From assembly GCA_965221145.1 (NCBI GenBank), contig OZ244877.1, positions 496,001 through 560,000 of the forward strand: a DNA stretch of 64,000 bases. The letters run 5' to 3'. This document shows, piece after piece, positions 51,400 through 60,097 of this stretch (its first letter is position 1; every line of letters starts with the position of its first letter). A program made the translations under genes and the position numbers. The notes under the pieces are model-generated. The model searched no databases. It was given only the letters and a program-made list of their open reading frames with translations, and was not told the origin of the DNA. Origin of the DNA: Bin5 sp965221145 (lineage in GTDB: Bacteria; Chloroflexota; Anaerolineae; Caldilineales; Caldilineaceae).

Positions 51400-53433
51400 A
51401 TGAATTTGCGCGTTCCCCAGCCATCTTCTCGAAAGTCTGTTGCCATCACGCCCCTCTCGCGCAGGGGCGTATTTCGTGCTGATGCTCAGCGCAAATGGTT
51501 TCCGAACTGGATCGCCGGTATCCTGTTTGCCGCGTTATTCCTTGCCGTGCCGATGGCGTGCAATCGTGCCGTCGCGCCGGAGCAGGCGTCCTCGGCTCAA
51601 ACGGAGCGCGATGGCCTCGTTCTCGCCGACGGGTCTGAGAATCTGCCGGATTCCGGCTCTGGTCTATTATCGGCCCGCATTGCTGCGCTCTCCTGGCCTG
51701 CGGGCCGATCAAACGCTGTGGGACAACGTTTGGATTCGTCCCTGCTCAAGAGGGGCAGGGCGCAGACGGGTCAGACCCCAATCGCGACGGCGACAGCGAC
51801 GGCCACAGCGACGGCCACAGCCGAGATCGAGGAGACGCCGCCTGCGGGGCTGGCGGGGCAGATCGTTGGCGGGGAGGCGGCCGCGGTCGGCGCCTGGCCG
51901 TGGATAGTCGCACTCCAGGCGTTCATTGAATCCGACTACTACACCTTTTGCGGCGGCTCCCTCGTCGCCCCCAGTTGGGTGCTGACGGCGGCCCACTGTG
52001 TCGTCAATGCCACCTCCGATCAGATCGTAGCGACCGTTGGCGTCCACAGGCTCGGCAGCGGACAGGGGCAAAGACGAACGGTTGACCGCATCGTTGTGCA
52101 TCCTCGCTACGGGTTTGATTTTGCGCACGATTTTGCCCATGATCTCGCACTGCTCCATCTGGAAGAGCCGGTGGAGGCCGAGTTGGCTGCGCTGCTGACG
52201 GCTGACAGCCTGGCGCTGGCCGCGCCGGATACGCTGGCGACCGTGATCGGCTGGGGGGCGCTCTCCGAAGACAGCGAGGAAGGCTTGCTGTCCTATGATC
52301 TGCAGCAGGTGGAGCTACCGGTCGTGTCGGAGGAAGATTGCACGAACTCGATGGGAAGAATGATCAACGAGAATCTGCTTTGCGCCGGTTACAGTGAAGG
52401 GGGCAAGGATGCCTGCCATGGCGACAGTGGCAGCCCCTTGGTGGTTCCGGATGGCGAGGGCGGTTGGCAGTTGGCGGGGATCGTGAGTTTCGGCATTGGC
52501 TGCGCGCGGCCTACCTTTTACGGCGTCTACACGCGTGTGAGCCAATACCATGATTGGATTTTGACGCAGATTAGCGAAGACGATGAGGAGCGTGAGCCGA
52601 TCGTGATCATGCTGCCCGCCATCTATAGCGATGCGGCCGTCATGATGCTGCCCAGCATTTACAATGGGCTGGCGGCAACGCCGACGCCTGAGCCTGTCCC
52701 CACTGCCACGCCGAAGCCGCGACCTTCGCCCGATGGATTGGTGCGGAAGGCACGCGTGCCGATTCTGATGTATCACTATGCGAGCGCGTCCCCGGCAGGC
52801 GCAGACATCTATCGGCAGGACCTGTCAGTGACCCCTGCTCTGTTCAGAAGCCATCTGCAGGCCCTGGTGGACGCCGGGTACACGACAATCAGTATGTACG
52901 AACTCCTGGCCCATTTAGAGCAAGGCGCGCCCTTGCCGGAAAAGCCAGTCATCCTCACTTTTGACGACGGCTACCGGGACAATTACGAGAACGCGTTTCC
53001 GGTGCTGCGCGAGTTTGGCATGACGGCTATGTTTTTCGTTGTGACCGACTACATGGACGCGGGAAATCCTGTCTATCTATCGTGGGATATGGCGCGGGAG
53101 ATGCAGGCCGCCGACATGTACATCGAATCGCACGGGCGGAATCATGCCAGCTTACGCAATCGGACCGACGATTACCTGATCTGGCAGGCTCTGGGCAGCG
53201 CCGAGACGATTGAACATGAGCTGGGTGTGCGTCCGCGTTTCATTACGTACCCGTTTGGGAACTACGACAGGAACACGGTCCGCATCTTCGAGAGCGCCGG
53301 ATTCTGGGGGGGCGTGACGATTAATGGGGGGGCCACCCATACAAACGACGCACTTTTCCAGTTGAAGCGCGTGCGCGTGCGCGGTACGACGACAGCGGCG
53401 GAACTGATGCGCCTGTTGAGTTTGGACTGGTGA
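51400..53433 (+). CDS. Trypsin-like serine protease fused to polysaccharide deacetylase
   Basis: A 677-residue secreted or membrane-anchored two-domain protein. After a signal-type segment (ILFAALFLAVPMAC) and a Thr/Ala-rich spacer, a chymotrypsin-fold protease runs from IVGGEAAAVG (~153) to ~385. Its triad is His197 (TAAHC), Asp246 (HDLALLHL) and Ser341 (GDSGSP). Asp335, six residues before the Ser, predicts cleavage after Arg or Lys. A Pro/Thr linker leads to a NodB-type deacetylase with VPILMYHY, TFDDGYRDN, the HGRNH metal pair and YPFGNYD. The protein may act on cell-wall or matrix material. The divergent Crp-like gene shares the 148-bp control region. Confidence 0.9.
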   Translation: MNLRVPQPSSRKSVAITPLSRRGVFRADAQRKWFPNWIAGILFAALFLAVPMACNRAVAPEQASSAQTERDGLVLADGSENLPDSGSGLLSARIAALSWPAGRSNAVGQRLDSSLLKRGRAQTGQTPIATATATATATATAEIEETPPAGLAGQIVGGEAAAVGAWPWIVALQAFIESDYYTFCGGSLVAPSWVLTAAHCVVNATSDQIVATVGVHRLGSGQGQRRTVDRIVVHPRYGFDFAHDFAHDLALLHLEEPVEAELAALLTADSLALAAPDTLATVIGWGALSEDSEEGLLSYDLQQVELPVVSEEDCTNSMGRMINENLLCAGYSEGGKDACHGDSGSPLVVPDGEGGWQLAGIVSFGIGCARPTFYGVYTRVSQYHDWILTQISEDDEEREPIVIMLPAIYSDAAVMMLPSIYNGLAATPTPEPVPTATPKPRPSPDGLVRKARVPILMYHYASASPAGADIYRQDLSVTPALFRSHLQALVDAGYTTISMYELLAHLEQGAPLPEKPVILTFDDGYRDNYENAFPVLREFGMTAMFFVVTDYMDAGNPVYLSWDMAREMQAADMYIESHGRNHASLRNRTDDYLIWQALGSAETIEHELGVRPRFITYPFGNYDRNTVRIFESAGFWGGVTINGGATHTNDALFQLKRVRVRGTTTAAELMRLLSLDW

Positions 53434-53475
53434 ATTGCGGTGGATAATGGCCAGTAAGCCCCGGGGCCACCGGTG

Positions 53476-54375
53476 TTATTCGCTGGGCCGCAAACCCTCC
53501 GGCAGGCGGCTGACGTCGAGCACCAGGTCGGCCAGCGCCTGTAAATTTTTCACGTCTTTGCCGTCGCCGTCTTTCTCTTTGGGTGTCTCCAGCAGCATGG
53601 GCACGCCGTCCCAGCGCAGATCGTTGAGGATGTGGCGGAAGCCTTCCACGCCCACGAATCCTTCGCCGATGTGGGCGTGTCGATCTTTGCGGCTACCGTG
53701 ATCATTTTCGCTGTCATTGAAGTGCCAGCAGCCGACCCTCTCCGGGCCGACCGTCTCCTCGATTTCCGCCATCATGGCCGCGTAGCCCTCCTCCGTGCGA
53801 AAATCGTACCCGGCGGCCAGCGCGTGGCAGGTGTCGATACAGACGCCCACACGCTCCTTTTCTTCCACCAGGGCGATGATCTGCGCCAGTTGGGCGAATG
53901 TGTAGCCCAATGTGCTCCCCTGCCCGGCCATCAACTCCAGCAGCGTGATAACATCGGCGCAGTCGGTCAATTGCGCGTGAATATGGTTGAGCGCATCGGC
54001 GATGCGTTGCAGACCGGCTTCCTCGCCGCTGCCGGTGTGCGCGCCGGGATGCAGGACAACATGGCGGATACCGTAGGCGTGGGCGCGCTGCAACTCATCC
54101 ATGTAGGCGGCGGCGCTTTTCTCCCACAGGGGATCTTTGGGCGAAGCCAGGTTGATGAGATAGGAGGCGTGGCTGACGGCGTAGGCGACGCCGCTGGCGG
54201 GCATCTGCGTATTCCAGCGGGAGACATCCTCTGCTTTCACCTGCGGGCCGCTCCACTGGCGGTTGCTCTTCATGAAGACCTGGACTGCGTTCGATTGGGC
54301 GGCGGCGGCTGCGTCCAGCGCATTGCTCACCCCACCGGCGATCGACATATGCGCGCCGAGTTTAAGTCCTGACAT
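53476..54375 (-). CDS. nfo: Endonuclease IV (AP endonuclease)
   Basis: A 299-residue TIM-barrel DNA repair enzyme cutting at abasic sites. The start MSGLKLGAHMSIAGGV is classic, and GGAGGCATTCC lies just upstream. Metal ligands are in VVLHPGAHTG, LLELMAGQG, CIDTCHALAAGYD and the HFNDSENDHGSRKDRHAHIGEG block (given here as the family's closing signature). Length is normal. No operon partner; short dispersed repeats lie at its 3' side. Confidence 0.96.
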   Translation of the reverse strand: MSGLKLGAHMSIAGGVSNALDAAAAAQSNAVQVFMKSNRQWSGPQVKAEDVSRWNTQMPASGVAYAVSHASYLINLASPKDPLWEKSAAAYMDELQRAHAYGIRHVVLHPGAHTGSGEEAGLQRIADALNHIHAQLTDCADVITLLELMAGQGSTLGYTFAQLAQIIALVEEKERVGVCIDTCHALAAGYDFRTEEGYAAMMAEIEETVGPERVGCWHFNDSENDHGSRKDRHAHIGEGFVGVEGFRHILNDLRWDGVPMLLETPKEKDGDGKDVKNLQALADLVLDVSRLPEGLRPSE

Positions 54376-54552
54376 GGAATGCCTCCGGTATCTGCTTCCT
54401 CTGAGCGGTACGCCAGCACGCACGCTGCGCACTTTGTCCCTCTCAACTGGTTTCTGCTATTCTACATTCGCCCGTTGCCGAATGTCCAAAAACCTGGATC
54501 GGCAACGAGCGAACAATCACATCGCCATTGAATTCGGCCGAGAGGAAAGAAC

Positions 54553-55968
54553 GTGATACACGAATCCGTCTATGAAATGCGCCAGGATCTGAAAGATACG
54601 GTGGGTATCGACGCAAGCGGACGCGTCGACCTGCTGGACGCGGAAAAGGTGCGCTCTGAGGTGATTGATACCCTGGTGCGGGATGCGGTCTTCGGCGCTC
54701 TTGCCGTGAAGACGTTCAGCCGTTGGCTTATTTGGGAGTTGGGCCAGTTGTTGGGCGCATGCCCGGCCAGCATCCACGAACTATACATGGCCAGGGCCAC
54801 GAATGGTTGGTCGAACCGCACTGTTCCGGCAATGAATATGCGCTTTGCCACTTACGAGGCGGGGCGGGCCGCCTACCGCGCGGCGCAGCGCACGCAGGCC
54901 GGCGCGTTCATCTTTGAGATCGCGCGCAGCGAGATGGGCTACACGTTCCAGGAGCCGGCCGAGTTCGCAACCGTGCTCATCGCCGCCGCCATCAGAGAGG
55001 GGTACAGGGGGCCGATCTTCATTCAAGGCGATCACTTCCAGGTGGACGGCAAAAAGTATAAGGCCGACCCGGACGGCGCGCTCAACGAAGTGAAGGCGCT
55101 GGCAAAAAAGGCGGTGGCGGCCGGCTACTGGAACATCGATATCGACACGAGCACGCTGGTCACGCTGGAGCCGCAATCGCTGGATGCGCAGCAACGGGAA
55201 AACTACCTGCGCTCGGCCTTGCTCACCAAGTTCATCCGCGACCTGGAACCGGAGGGCGTCACCGTCAGCCTGGGCGGCGAGATCGGCGAAGTCGGTGAAA
55301 AGAACTCGACCGTGCCGGAGTTGGACGCCTACATTCACGGCTATAAAGCCGCGCTGTCCGAGTTGGGCGACTACGCCGGACTGAGCAAGATCAGTGTCGC
55401 CACCGGTACGGCGCACGGTGGGATTCTGTTGCCGGACGGCAGCCAGGCCGAGGTTGCGGTGGACTTCGATACGCTGCGGGATCTGGGCGAACGCGCCCGC
55501 TTCCACGGCTCCGGCGGCGCGGTCCAGCATGGCGCCAGCACGCTGCCGGTTGAACTGTTCAGCAAATTTCCTGAGACACAGACGATAGAAATTCACCTGG
55601 CCACCGGCTTTATGAACACGTTCCTCGATCATCCCAGCTTCCCCGTACCGCTGCGGCAGGAGATGTACGCGCATCTGGACGCCCATCACGCGGACGAGCG
55701 CGGCGCCAACGACAGCGATCTGGTCTTCTACCTGAAGACGCGCAAGAAGGCGTTGGGGCCGTTCAAGCCGGAGCTGTGGAGGATGCCGCGTGAACGCACG
55801 GAGGCGGTTTTTGCCGGTGTCGAAGATCACTATGCGTTCTTTTACGAAAAGCTGAATGTCGCCGGCACGCGCCAACTGGTGGATCGGATCGTTACGCCTG
55901 TGGCCCATCATAAGCCGATGCCCACTCTGGCGCGCGGCGCGGGCGATGATGAAGGGCTGGCCGACTGA
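54553..55968 (+). CDS. Class II fructose-bisphosphate aldolase family protein (long form)
   Basis: A 471-residue protein, about 100-150 residues longer than standard class II aldolases. Core motifs include IFIQGDHFQVDGKKY, with an Asp-His pair where the zinc-binding segment falls, GGEIGEVGEKNS, SVATGTAHGG and HGSGGAVQHGAS. The HGSGG segment is typical of substrate-phosphate binding. The N-terminal ~120 residues and a C-terminal ~90-residue extension (EDHYAFFYEKLNVAGTRQL) are outside the basic barrel. It starts at GTG 54553 after AGAGGAAAG. Glycolytic or related sugar-phosphate aldol cleavage is likely; the precise substrate is not certain. Confidence 0.85.
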   Translation: MIHESVYEMRQDLKDTVGIDASGRVDLLDAEKVRSEVIDTLVRDAVFGALAVKTFSRWLIWELGQLLGACPASIHELYMARATNGWSNRTVPAMNMRFATYEAGRAAYRAAQRTQAGAFIFEIARSEMGYTFQEPAEFATVLIAAAIREGYRGPIFIQGDHFQVDGKKYKADPDGALNEVKALAKKAVAAGYWNIDIDTSTLVTLEPQSLDAQQRENYLRSALLTKFIRDLEPEGVTVSLGGEIGEVGEKNSTVPELDAYIHGYKAALSELGDYAGLSKISVATGTAHGGILLPDGSQAEVAVDFDTLRDLGERARFHGSGGAVQHGASTLPVELFSKFPETQTIEIHLATGFMNTFLDHPSFPVPLRQEMYAHLDAHHADERGANDSDLVFYLKTRKKALGPFKPELWRMPRERTEAVFAGVEDHYAFFYEKLNVAGTRQLVDRIVTPVAHHKPMPTLARGAGDDEGLAD

Positions 55969-56042
55969 CAGTGACCAGTACTCAGTTGCCAGGAAGCCCC
56001 GGTAGTTACTGGCCACTGGCCACTAACCCCTAGCCACTGCTG
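55966..56042. repeat. Inverted GTGGCCAGT-type dispersed repeat
   Basis: CAGTGACCAGTACTCAGTTG is followed by TACTGGCCACTGGCCACTAA, and it fills the gap between the aldolase and tsaB. It belongs to the family seen near 49213. Confidence 0.6.
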
Positions 56043-56043
56043 T

Positions 56044-56790
56044 ATGCTGCTTGCTCTTGATGTCGCATCCTCAATTTGTACGGTTGCCCTGTTCGATCCG
56101 GCAGGCGAGACGATGCTGGCGGAACGGGTGTGGCGGACGCGGCGGCGTCAGACGGAGGAGACGCTGCCCGCCGTGGCGGAGGCGTTGGAACAGGCCGGCG
56201 CGGAGGTTGACGCGGTGCGCGCCGTCGCCGTCACCACCGGGCCGGGCAGTTTCACCGGCGTGCGCATCGGCATCAGCATTGTCAAGGGCATTGGCCTGGG
56301 GCTGCCGCAGCCGCCCCGAACTGTCGGTCTGCCGGTGTTGAGTGTGACCGCGGCGCGGTTTGTGCCGCGGGCGGCGGATGCGGGCGCGGTGGTATGGCCG
56401 CTCCTGCAAGCGGGGCGCGGGCGCTTCAATTGGGCGATCGCGCCGGTCGATAATCCGCTGTGGCTGCCGCCGGTGTCAGAGCATCGGGCCGGGCAGGCTG
56501 ATGAGTTGGTAAGGGCGTTGCAGGCGGAGAATCGGCTCGTGTGGCTGGTGGGCGAGTTGGATGATGCCCTCCGGCAGGCCGCGCACGGTTTGGCCCACGT
56601 CCGCTGCATCGATCCGGCCGTCGATATCGATCTGCTGGATGAAGGGGACGCACCGCGCGACCGCGATCAAGTCGGTATTGCGCAGACGCGGGCAGAAGGA
56701 CTGGCCCGTCTGGCGATGCGACACGTGCGCGCCGGCTCCCTCGCGCTCACGACGCCGTTGCAGCCACTATATCTGCTCCCTCCGCAGTAA
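56044..56790 (+). CDS. tsaB: tRNA threonylcarbamoyladenosine biosynthesis protein TsaB
   Basis: A 248-residue ASKHA-fold protein that partners TsaD in making t6A37 in ANN-decoding tRNAs. MLLALDVASSICTVALFD at the start and VTTGPGSFTGVRIGISIVKGIGLGL around residues 63-85 are diagnostic. As expected for TsaB, the metal-binding His pair of TsaD is missing. It is followed after 46 bases by rimI, a common pairing. Confidence 0.94.
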   Translation: MLLALDVASSICTVALFDPAGETMLAERVWRTRRRQTEETLPAVAEALEQAGAEVDAVRAVAVTTGPGSFTGVRIGISIVKGIGLGLPQPPRTVGLPVLSVTAARFVPRAADAGAVVWPLLQAGRGRFNWAIAPVDNPLWLPPVSEHRAGQADELVRALQAENRLVWLVGELDDALRQAAHGLAHVRCIDPAVDIDLLDEGDAPRDRDQVGIAQTRAEGLARLAMRHVRAGSLALTTPLQPLYLLPPQ

Positions 56791-56836
56791 TTACAGTGGC
56801 CTGTGAATCTACTTGCCATCGGCAACCGGGGTGTCC

Positions 56837-57460
56837 ATGACTGACAAGATAGCGCCGCTGAACAACCAGGCGAGGCAGCCTAGCACACGCGACCCGGACC
56901 AGAAGACCTGCCCGCTGGCAATCGGCCCGCTGACTTTGGCCGACCTGGACAGCGTGATGGCGCTGGAGGCAGTCAGCTTCCCCTCTCCTTGGTCGCTCGC
57001 CACCTACCACAATGAACTGACCCGCAACCGCCGCAGCCGCTATCTGAAAGTGGCGTCTGCGCCTGCTACACAGCCCGCGCTCATTGCGCAGGGCGGCATC
57101 ATGCTCTTCGGCGCGGAGATGCACATCGTCACAATTGCCGTGCTGCCGAGTTGGCGCGGCCGTTCGATTGGCGAGTGGCTGCTGCTGGCGCTGCTGGCGC
57201 TGGGGCGGGACGAGGGCGCGCAAACGGCCACGCTGGAGGTGCGCGTCAGCAACGAAGCCGCCCTGCGTCTATACCGCAAGCTCAATTTTGAGGCAGTCGG
57301 CTACCGCCGCCGCTACTACCCGGACAAGGAGGACGCCCGCATTCTGGCGCTGGCGGATCTGCACACGCGCCGCGTGTGGCAGCCGCTGCAGGAACGATTC
57401 GAGTGGCTTTCGACGCTGATGGAGCGGGGGGTGGAGGCGCCGGAGAGTGAGACGGGGTAG
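56837..57460 (+). CDS. rimI: Ribosomal protein S18-alanine N-acetyltransferase
   Basis: A 207-residue GNAT acetyltransferase. The fold starts at LTLADLDSVMALEAVSFPSPWS. The acetyl-CoA loop is VLPSWRGRSIGEWLL, and the end motif VSNEAALRLYRKLNFEAVGYRRRYYP is strongly RimI-like. GGGGTG ahead of the ATG at 56837 selects this start; the TTG at 56813 is in frame but weaker. An extra ~25-residue N-terminal arm and ~35-residue tail exceed the usual length. It pairs with tsaB in a probable two-gene operon. Confidence 0.88.
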   Translation: MTDKIAPLNNQARQPSTRDPDQKTCPLAIGPLTLADLDSVMALEAVSFPSPWSLATYHNELTRNRRSRYLKVASAPATQPALIAQGGIMLFGAEMHIVTIAVLPSWRGRSIGEWLLLALLALGRDEGAQTATLEVRVSNEAALRLYRKLNFEAVGYRRRYYPDKEDARILALADLHTRRVWQPLQERFEWLSTLMERGVEAPESETG

Positions 57461-57516
57461 ACGGGCGGGTCGGGAAGGAGATTGGGGTTACGATCCAAGA
57501 TGAGGGTACGATTTTG

Positions 57517-58278
57517 TTATGGTGGTTCGTGGTCGGGACGCACTTTCTGATATCCCGTTACCTCATCAACCAAGGCAATAATTCCAGTCTTGGCAAACCC
57601 CATCATAAGAATTATTGCCCGTTCAACGATAGGGGCTTGACGGCCTGTGGTCTTGCCTTCTTGATCCGCTCTTATGATTGCTTCACAAATATCCATCAAT
57701 ATCGTTGCTGGATAGCCAGAGGCCGGTGGCCCTCCTTTTGGAAGTGTAAATGGAATTGGCGAGTTCAAGCGTGTCGCCAAATCTTTCGAAATATAGGGGC
57801 TGAGCCACTCTTGTGCTACAAAGTAAGGAATCTCAACCTCCTCTTGATCATATTCGTTTTGATTTTGACAACCATCGCGATCCTGATCTTTGGGATCAAG
57901 CGTGCGGTATTTCCCCCTTCTCTCAGGGCTACCACCATATGGAAGTCTCACACCTTTGAGCATACCAGTTTGACTCAGGACCCGTTCTTTGCTCTCAAGG
58001 ACATAGCACTGCATCTCTACGCCACTAATTACCAAAGGATGGTCTGGCGTGCCGGCAATAACTCGCAGATGTTGTTGGGTCTTTGGTGCATTAGCTATAT
58101 CTTCTTCCTGTCGTCGATAGGCTTCCACAATATGGGGAGCAATCTCGGATGCCGGACGCATTTTGTTGAAGTCTTCAGTAGTAAGCTCCCGTGTATCCGG
58201 ATCGTCTGCAATTGCTCGACGAATCTCGATATCTTCAGATGCTGTAGGCCAAATTGTTTCAGGCTTAAGTTTCGGCAT
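57517..58278 (-). CDS. BrnA-like antitoxin N-terminus fused to a P63C domain
   Basis: A 253-residue protein. Residues 1-60 (ETIWPTASEDIEIRRAIADD then PDTRELTTEDFNKMRPASE) look like the toxin-binding N-terminus of BrnA antitoxins. The usual ribbon-helix-helix C-terminus is absent. From about residue 80 there is a P63C-type domain: GVEMQCYVLESKERVLSQTG, FVAQEWLSPYISKDL, GYPATILMDICEAIIRA, and AKTGIIALVDEVTGYQ. It ends 8 residues after GYQKVR, much earlier than most P63C proteins, so the tail may be lost. GAGGAG precedes the ATG, which overlaps the brnT end by 14 bases. AT-rich; the P63C function is unknown. Confidence 0.7.
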   Translation of the reverse strand: MPKLKPETIWPTASEDIEIRRAIADDPDTRELTTEDFNKMRPASEIAPHIVEAYRRQEEDIANAPKTQQHLRVIAGTPDHPLVISGVEMQCYVLESKERVLSQTGMLKGVRLPYGGSPERRGKYRTLDPKDQDRDGCQNQNEYDQEEVEIPYFVAQEWLSPYISKDLATRLNSPIPFTLPKGGPPASGYPATILMDICEAIIRADQEGKTTGRQAPIVERAIILMMGFAKTGIIALVDEVTGYQKVRPDHEPP

Positions 58279-58777
58279 ATCTTCTTATCTCCTCTTTCGT
58301 AGCTCTACGCAAGCTGATGATACGAATTTTACCACTTTCTTGGTCAGTATATACTGCAACACAAACACGAAAATCAATATAGCTGGTGGCGATCAAACGA
58401 TCTCCGTACTCATCATCGGGAACAATAGTAGCAATATCCCAATTGAAAGAATACATATCGGTAAAATCAATTCTGTGTTTAGCAAGATTCGATACTCTTT
58501 TCCTTTCATTCCATGTATATTCGTAACTACTCAGCTTCGTCTGGGAAGTTGTTTGAAAAAGAACGGTCATCGGCAAAAAGGCCAAAAATGGCTGCCGGAA
58601 AGCGTGAATCCTCCATCTACACGCCATAATTCGCACCATTTGTGCCGTTTTGATCCGAACCTGACCTTTTCAGACAGATTCCAAACACGATTTATTACAC
58701 TTGGATGACTTGGTTGCCCATTGAAAGTCGCACTTTGGGTAATGGCTGAGTAGTTACGTATATTCTATCTCTGGCAT
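58265..58777 (-). pseudogene. brnT: brnT-like toxin gene split by a MITE
   Basis: The body (EYTWNERKRVSNLAKHRIDF, FRVCVAVYTDQ, RIISLRRATKEEIRRY) is a BrnT-type ribonuclease toxin. The original start is recoverable: ATG at 58777-58775 with AAGGG upstream reads MPEI and then the 8-bp target duplication. A 235-bp MITE now sits after that point. The native start reads MPEIEYT and hits a TAA at the MITE end. A longer frame (from 58639) enters the toxin body from inside the MITE but has no ribosome-binding site. Expression is therefore probably lost or greatly reduced. It lies directly upstream of the antitoxin gene. Confidence 0.85.
58523..58757 (-). mobile_element. 235-bp MITE, copy B (in brnT)
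   Basis: It has the same element as 24640-24875 in opposite orientation, with only a handful of differences. Ends are GTAACTACTCAGC and GGCTGAGTAGTTAC. It is flanked by perfect 8-bp target duplications GTATATTC at 58515-58522 and 58758-58765. Confidence 0.95.
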
Positions 58778-58883
58778 TCACCCTTCCCTGTGTCACACTG
58801 GATCCCAGCGCCTTCGACCGTTCGACCATCTCTTGAATTCTGTGTCATCTCTGGTGTGCCTATTGTGAGGAAGGGGTGTTGGG

Positions 58884-58913
58884 GTTCAGACTATTCCTTC
58901 CTGAGGTCTGAAC
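58884..58913. other. GTTCAGAC/GTCTGAAC hairpin between brnT and the nuclease gene
   Basis: A perfect 8-bp inverted repeat with a 14-base loop. It has no T tract, so it is not a clear terminator. The rest of 58778-59064 shows no gene. Confidence 0.4.
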
Positions 58914-59064
58914 TCACCAACCATTGCCAGAGAAAATATGATACAGCGAAAGCGGGAACTGCGTCAAACTTAATGATGCGCCCCGCTCCAAACTGGGACG
59001 GGTGCTGACAGAACAGAAATGGTGCGTATGGTAATTCTGTGGGACTGACTTGGAGGGAAAACGG

Positions 59065-59889
59065 TTGATTTCAGTCAGAAATATCGCGGCGATCTTCGTT
59101 CTCATTCTGATCGGCGTCCTGATTGGCCTCGCGCTCGGCGGGCAGCGGGCACGCGACGGGGGCGGGCAGTTGTCGTCGCCCGAATCTACATCCGCGTCGG
59201 AGGCGTCAGGCTCGGCGGGCATCCCAACGGAGGCCGAATGGGGGCTTGTGGTCCGGGTGGCGGACGGCGATACGCTCACCGTGAAGTTTGCCGACGGCGA
59301 GGAGGAGACGATCCGGCTGCTTGATGTGGATACGCCGGAGACTGTGCATCCGAACCGGCCGCGGGAGTGCTACGGCGCGCAGGCGTCCGACTTCACCAAG
59401 CGGCTGATGGGACAACGAGTCGGGATTGAGGAGGAGGGCCGGGACAAGTACGGGCGTCTGCTTGCCTATGTCTGGACCGAGGCCGAAGAGGGCGGCCAGT
59501 TGTGGAACGTCCGTCTGCTGGAGCAGGGGCTGGCCGTCTACAACGACTATGGCAATCCGGGCCAGTACGCGGACAGGACGCGGGCGGTGGCTGAGCGGGC
59601 CATGCTGGCCGGTGTGGGGCTTTGGTCTGCGTGTGAGATCGAGGAGAGGCCCACGCTCGTTCCTACGCAGTCCGCGCACGGCGTCTGTCCACAGGGCTGC
59701 GTGAGCCAGCCCGAGCCGTCATGCAGCATCAAGGGCAATGTGAACACGAGCAAGGACACAAAGATCTACCATGTGGAAGGGGAATCGTCCTCCTACGCGC
59801 GGGTGAATATGAAGGAGCAGGAGGGCGACCTCTGGTTCTGCACCAAGGCGGAGGCCGAGGCCAACGGTTTCCGCGCGCCGGGGCAGTAG
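59065..59889 (+). CDS. Secreted thermonuclease (SNase-like) with N-terminal membrane anchor
   Basis: A 274-residue protein. A single membrane helix (IAAIFVLILIGVLIGLALG) leads to a Ser/Gly-rich spacer and then an SNase fold. RVADGDTLTVKF, IRLLDVDTPETVHP and KYGRLLAYVW carry the expected catalytic Asp, Arg and Glu positions. The C-terminal CSIKGNVNTSKDTKIYHVEG, ending FCTKAEAEANGFRAP, is a small Cys/His add-on often found with these nucleases. The TTG at 59065 has GGAGGG six bases upstream and is preferred to the TTG at 59050. It would degrade extracellular nucleic acids. Confidence 0.88.
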   Translation: MISVRNIAAIFVLILIGVLIGLALGGQRARDGGGQLSSPESTSASEASGSAGIPTEAEWGLVVRVADGDTLTVKFADGEEETIRLLDVDTPETVHPNRPRECYGAQASDFTKRLMGQRVGIEEEGRDKYGRLLAYVWTEAEEGGQLWNVRLLEQGLAVYNDYGNPGQYADRTRAVAERAMLAGVGLWSACEIEERPTLVPTQSAHGVCPQGCVSQPEPSCSIKGNVNTSKDTKIYHVEGESSSYARVNMKEQEGDLWFCTKAEAEANGFRAPGQ

Positions 59890-60097
59890 GCGGCTGCGCA
59901 TTTCGTATTGCGTGTCGAGTAGTCAGCGCGAATGATCGCCGCCACGTGGCCCCATACTGCGTTGACCTCTCTGCCGCCGATTTCGCGCGACTTTCGCCGA
60001 TTCGCCGCACCTGATATGATAAGTGTACAGTGCCATACCTGTCTGCTATCCTCGCGGGATGGCGGCGCGTACTTTAAGTAAGGAGAGTTTCTTGCTG

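Noticed and set aside
58884..58913. Intrinsic terminator after the toxin-antitoxin locus
   Set aside because: Good stem but no T run, and no gene ends nearby in the right orientation.
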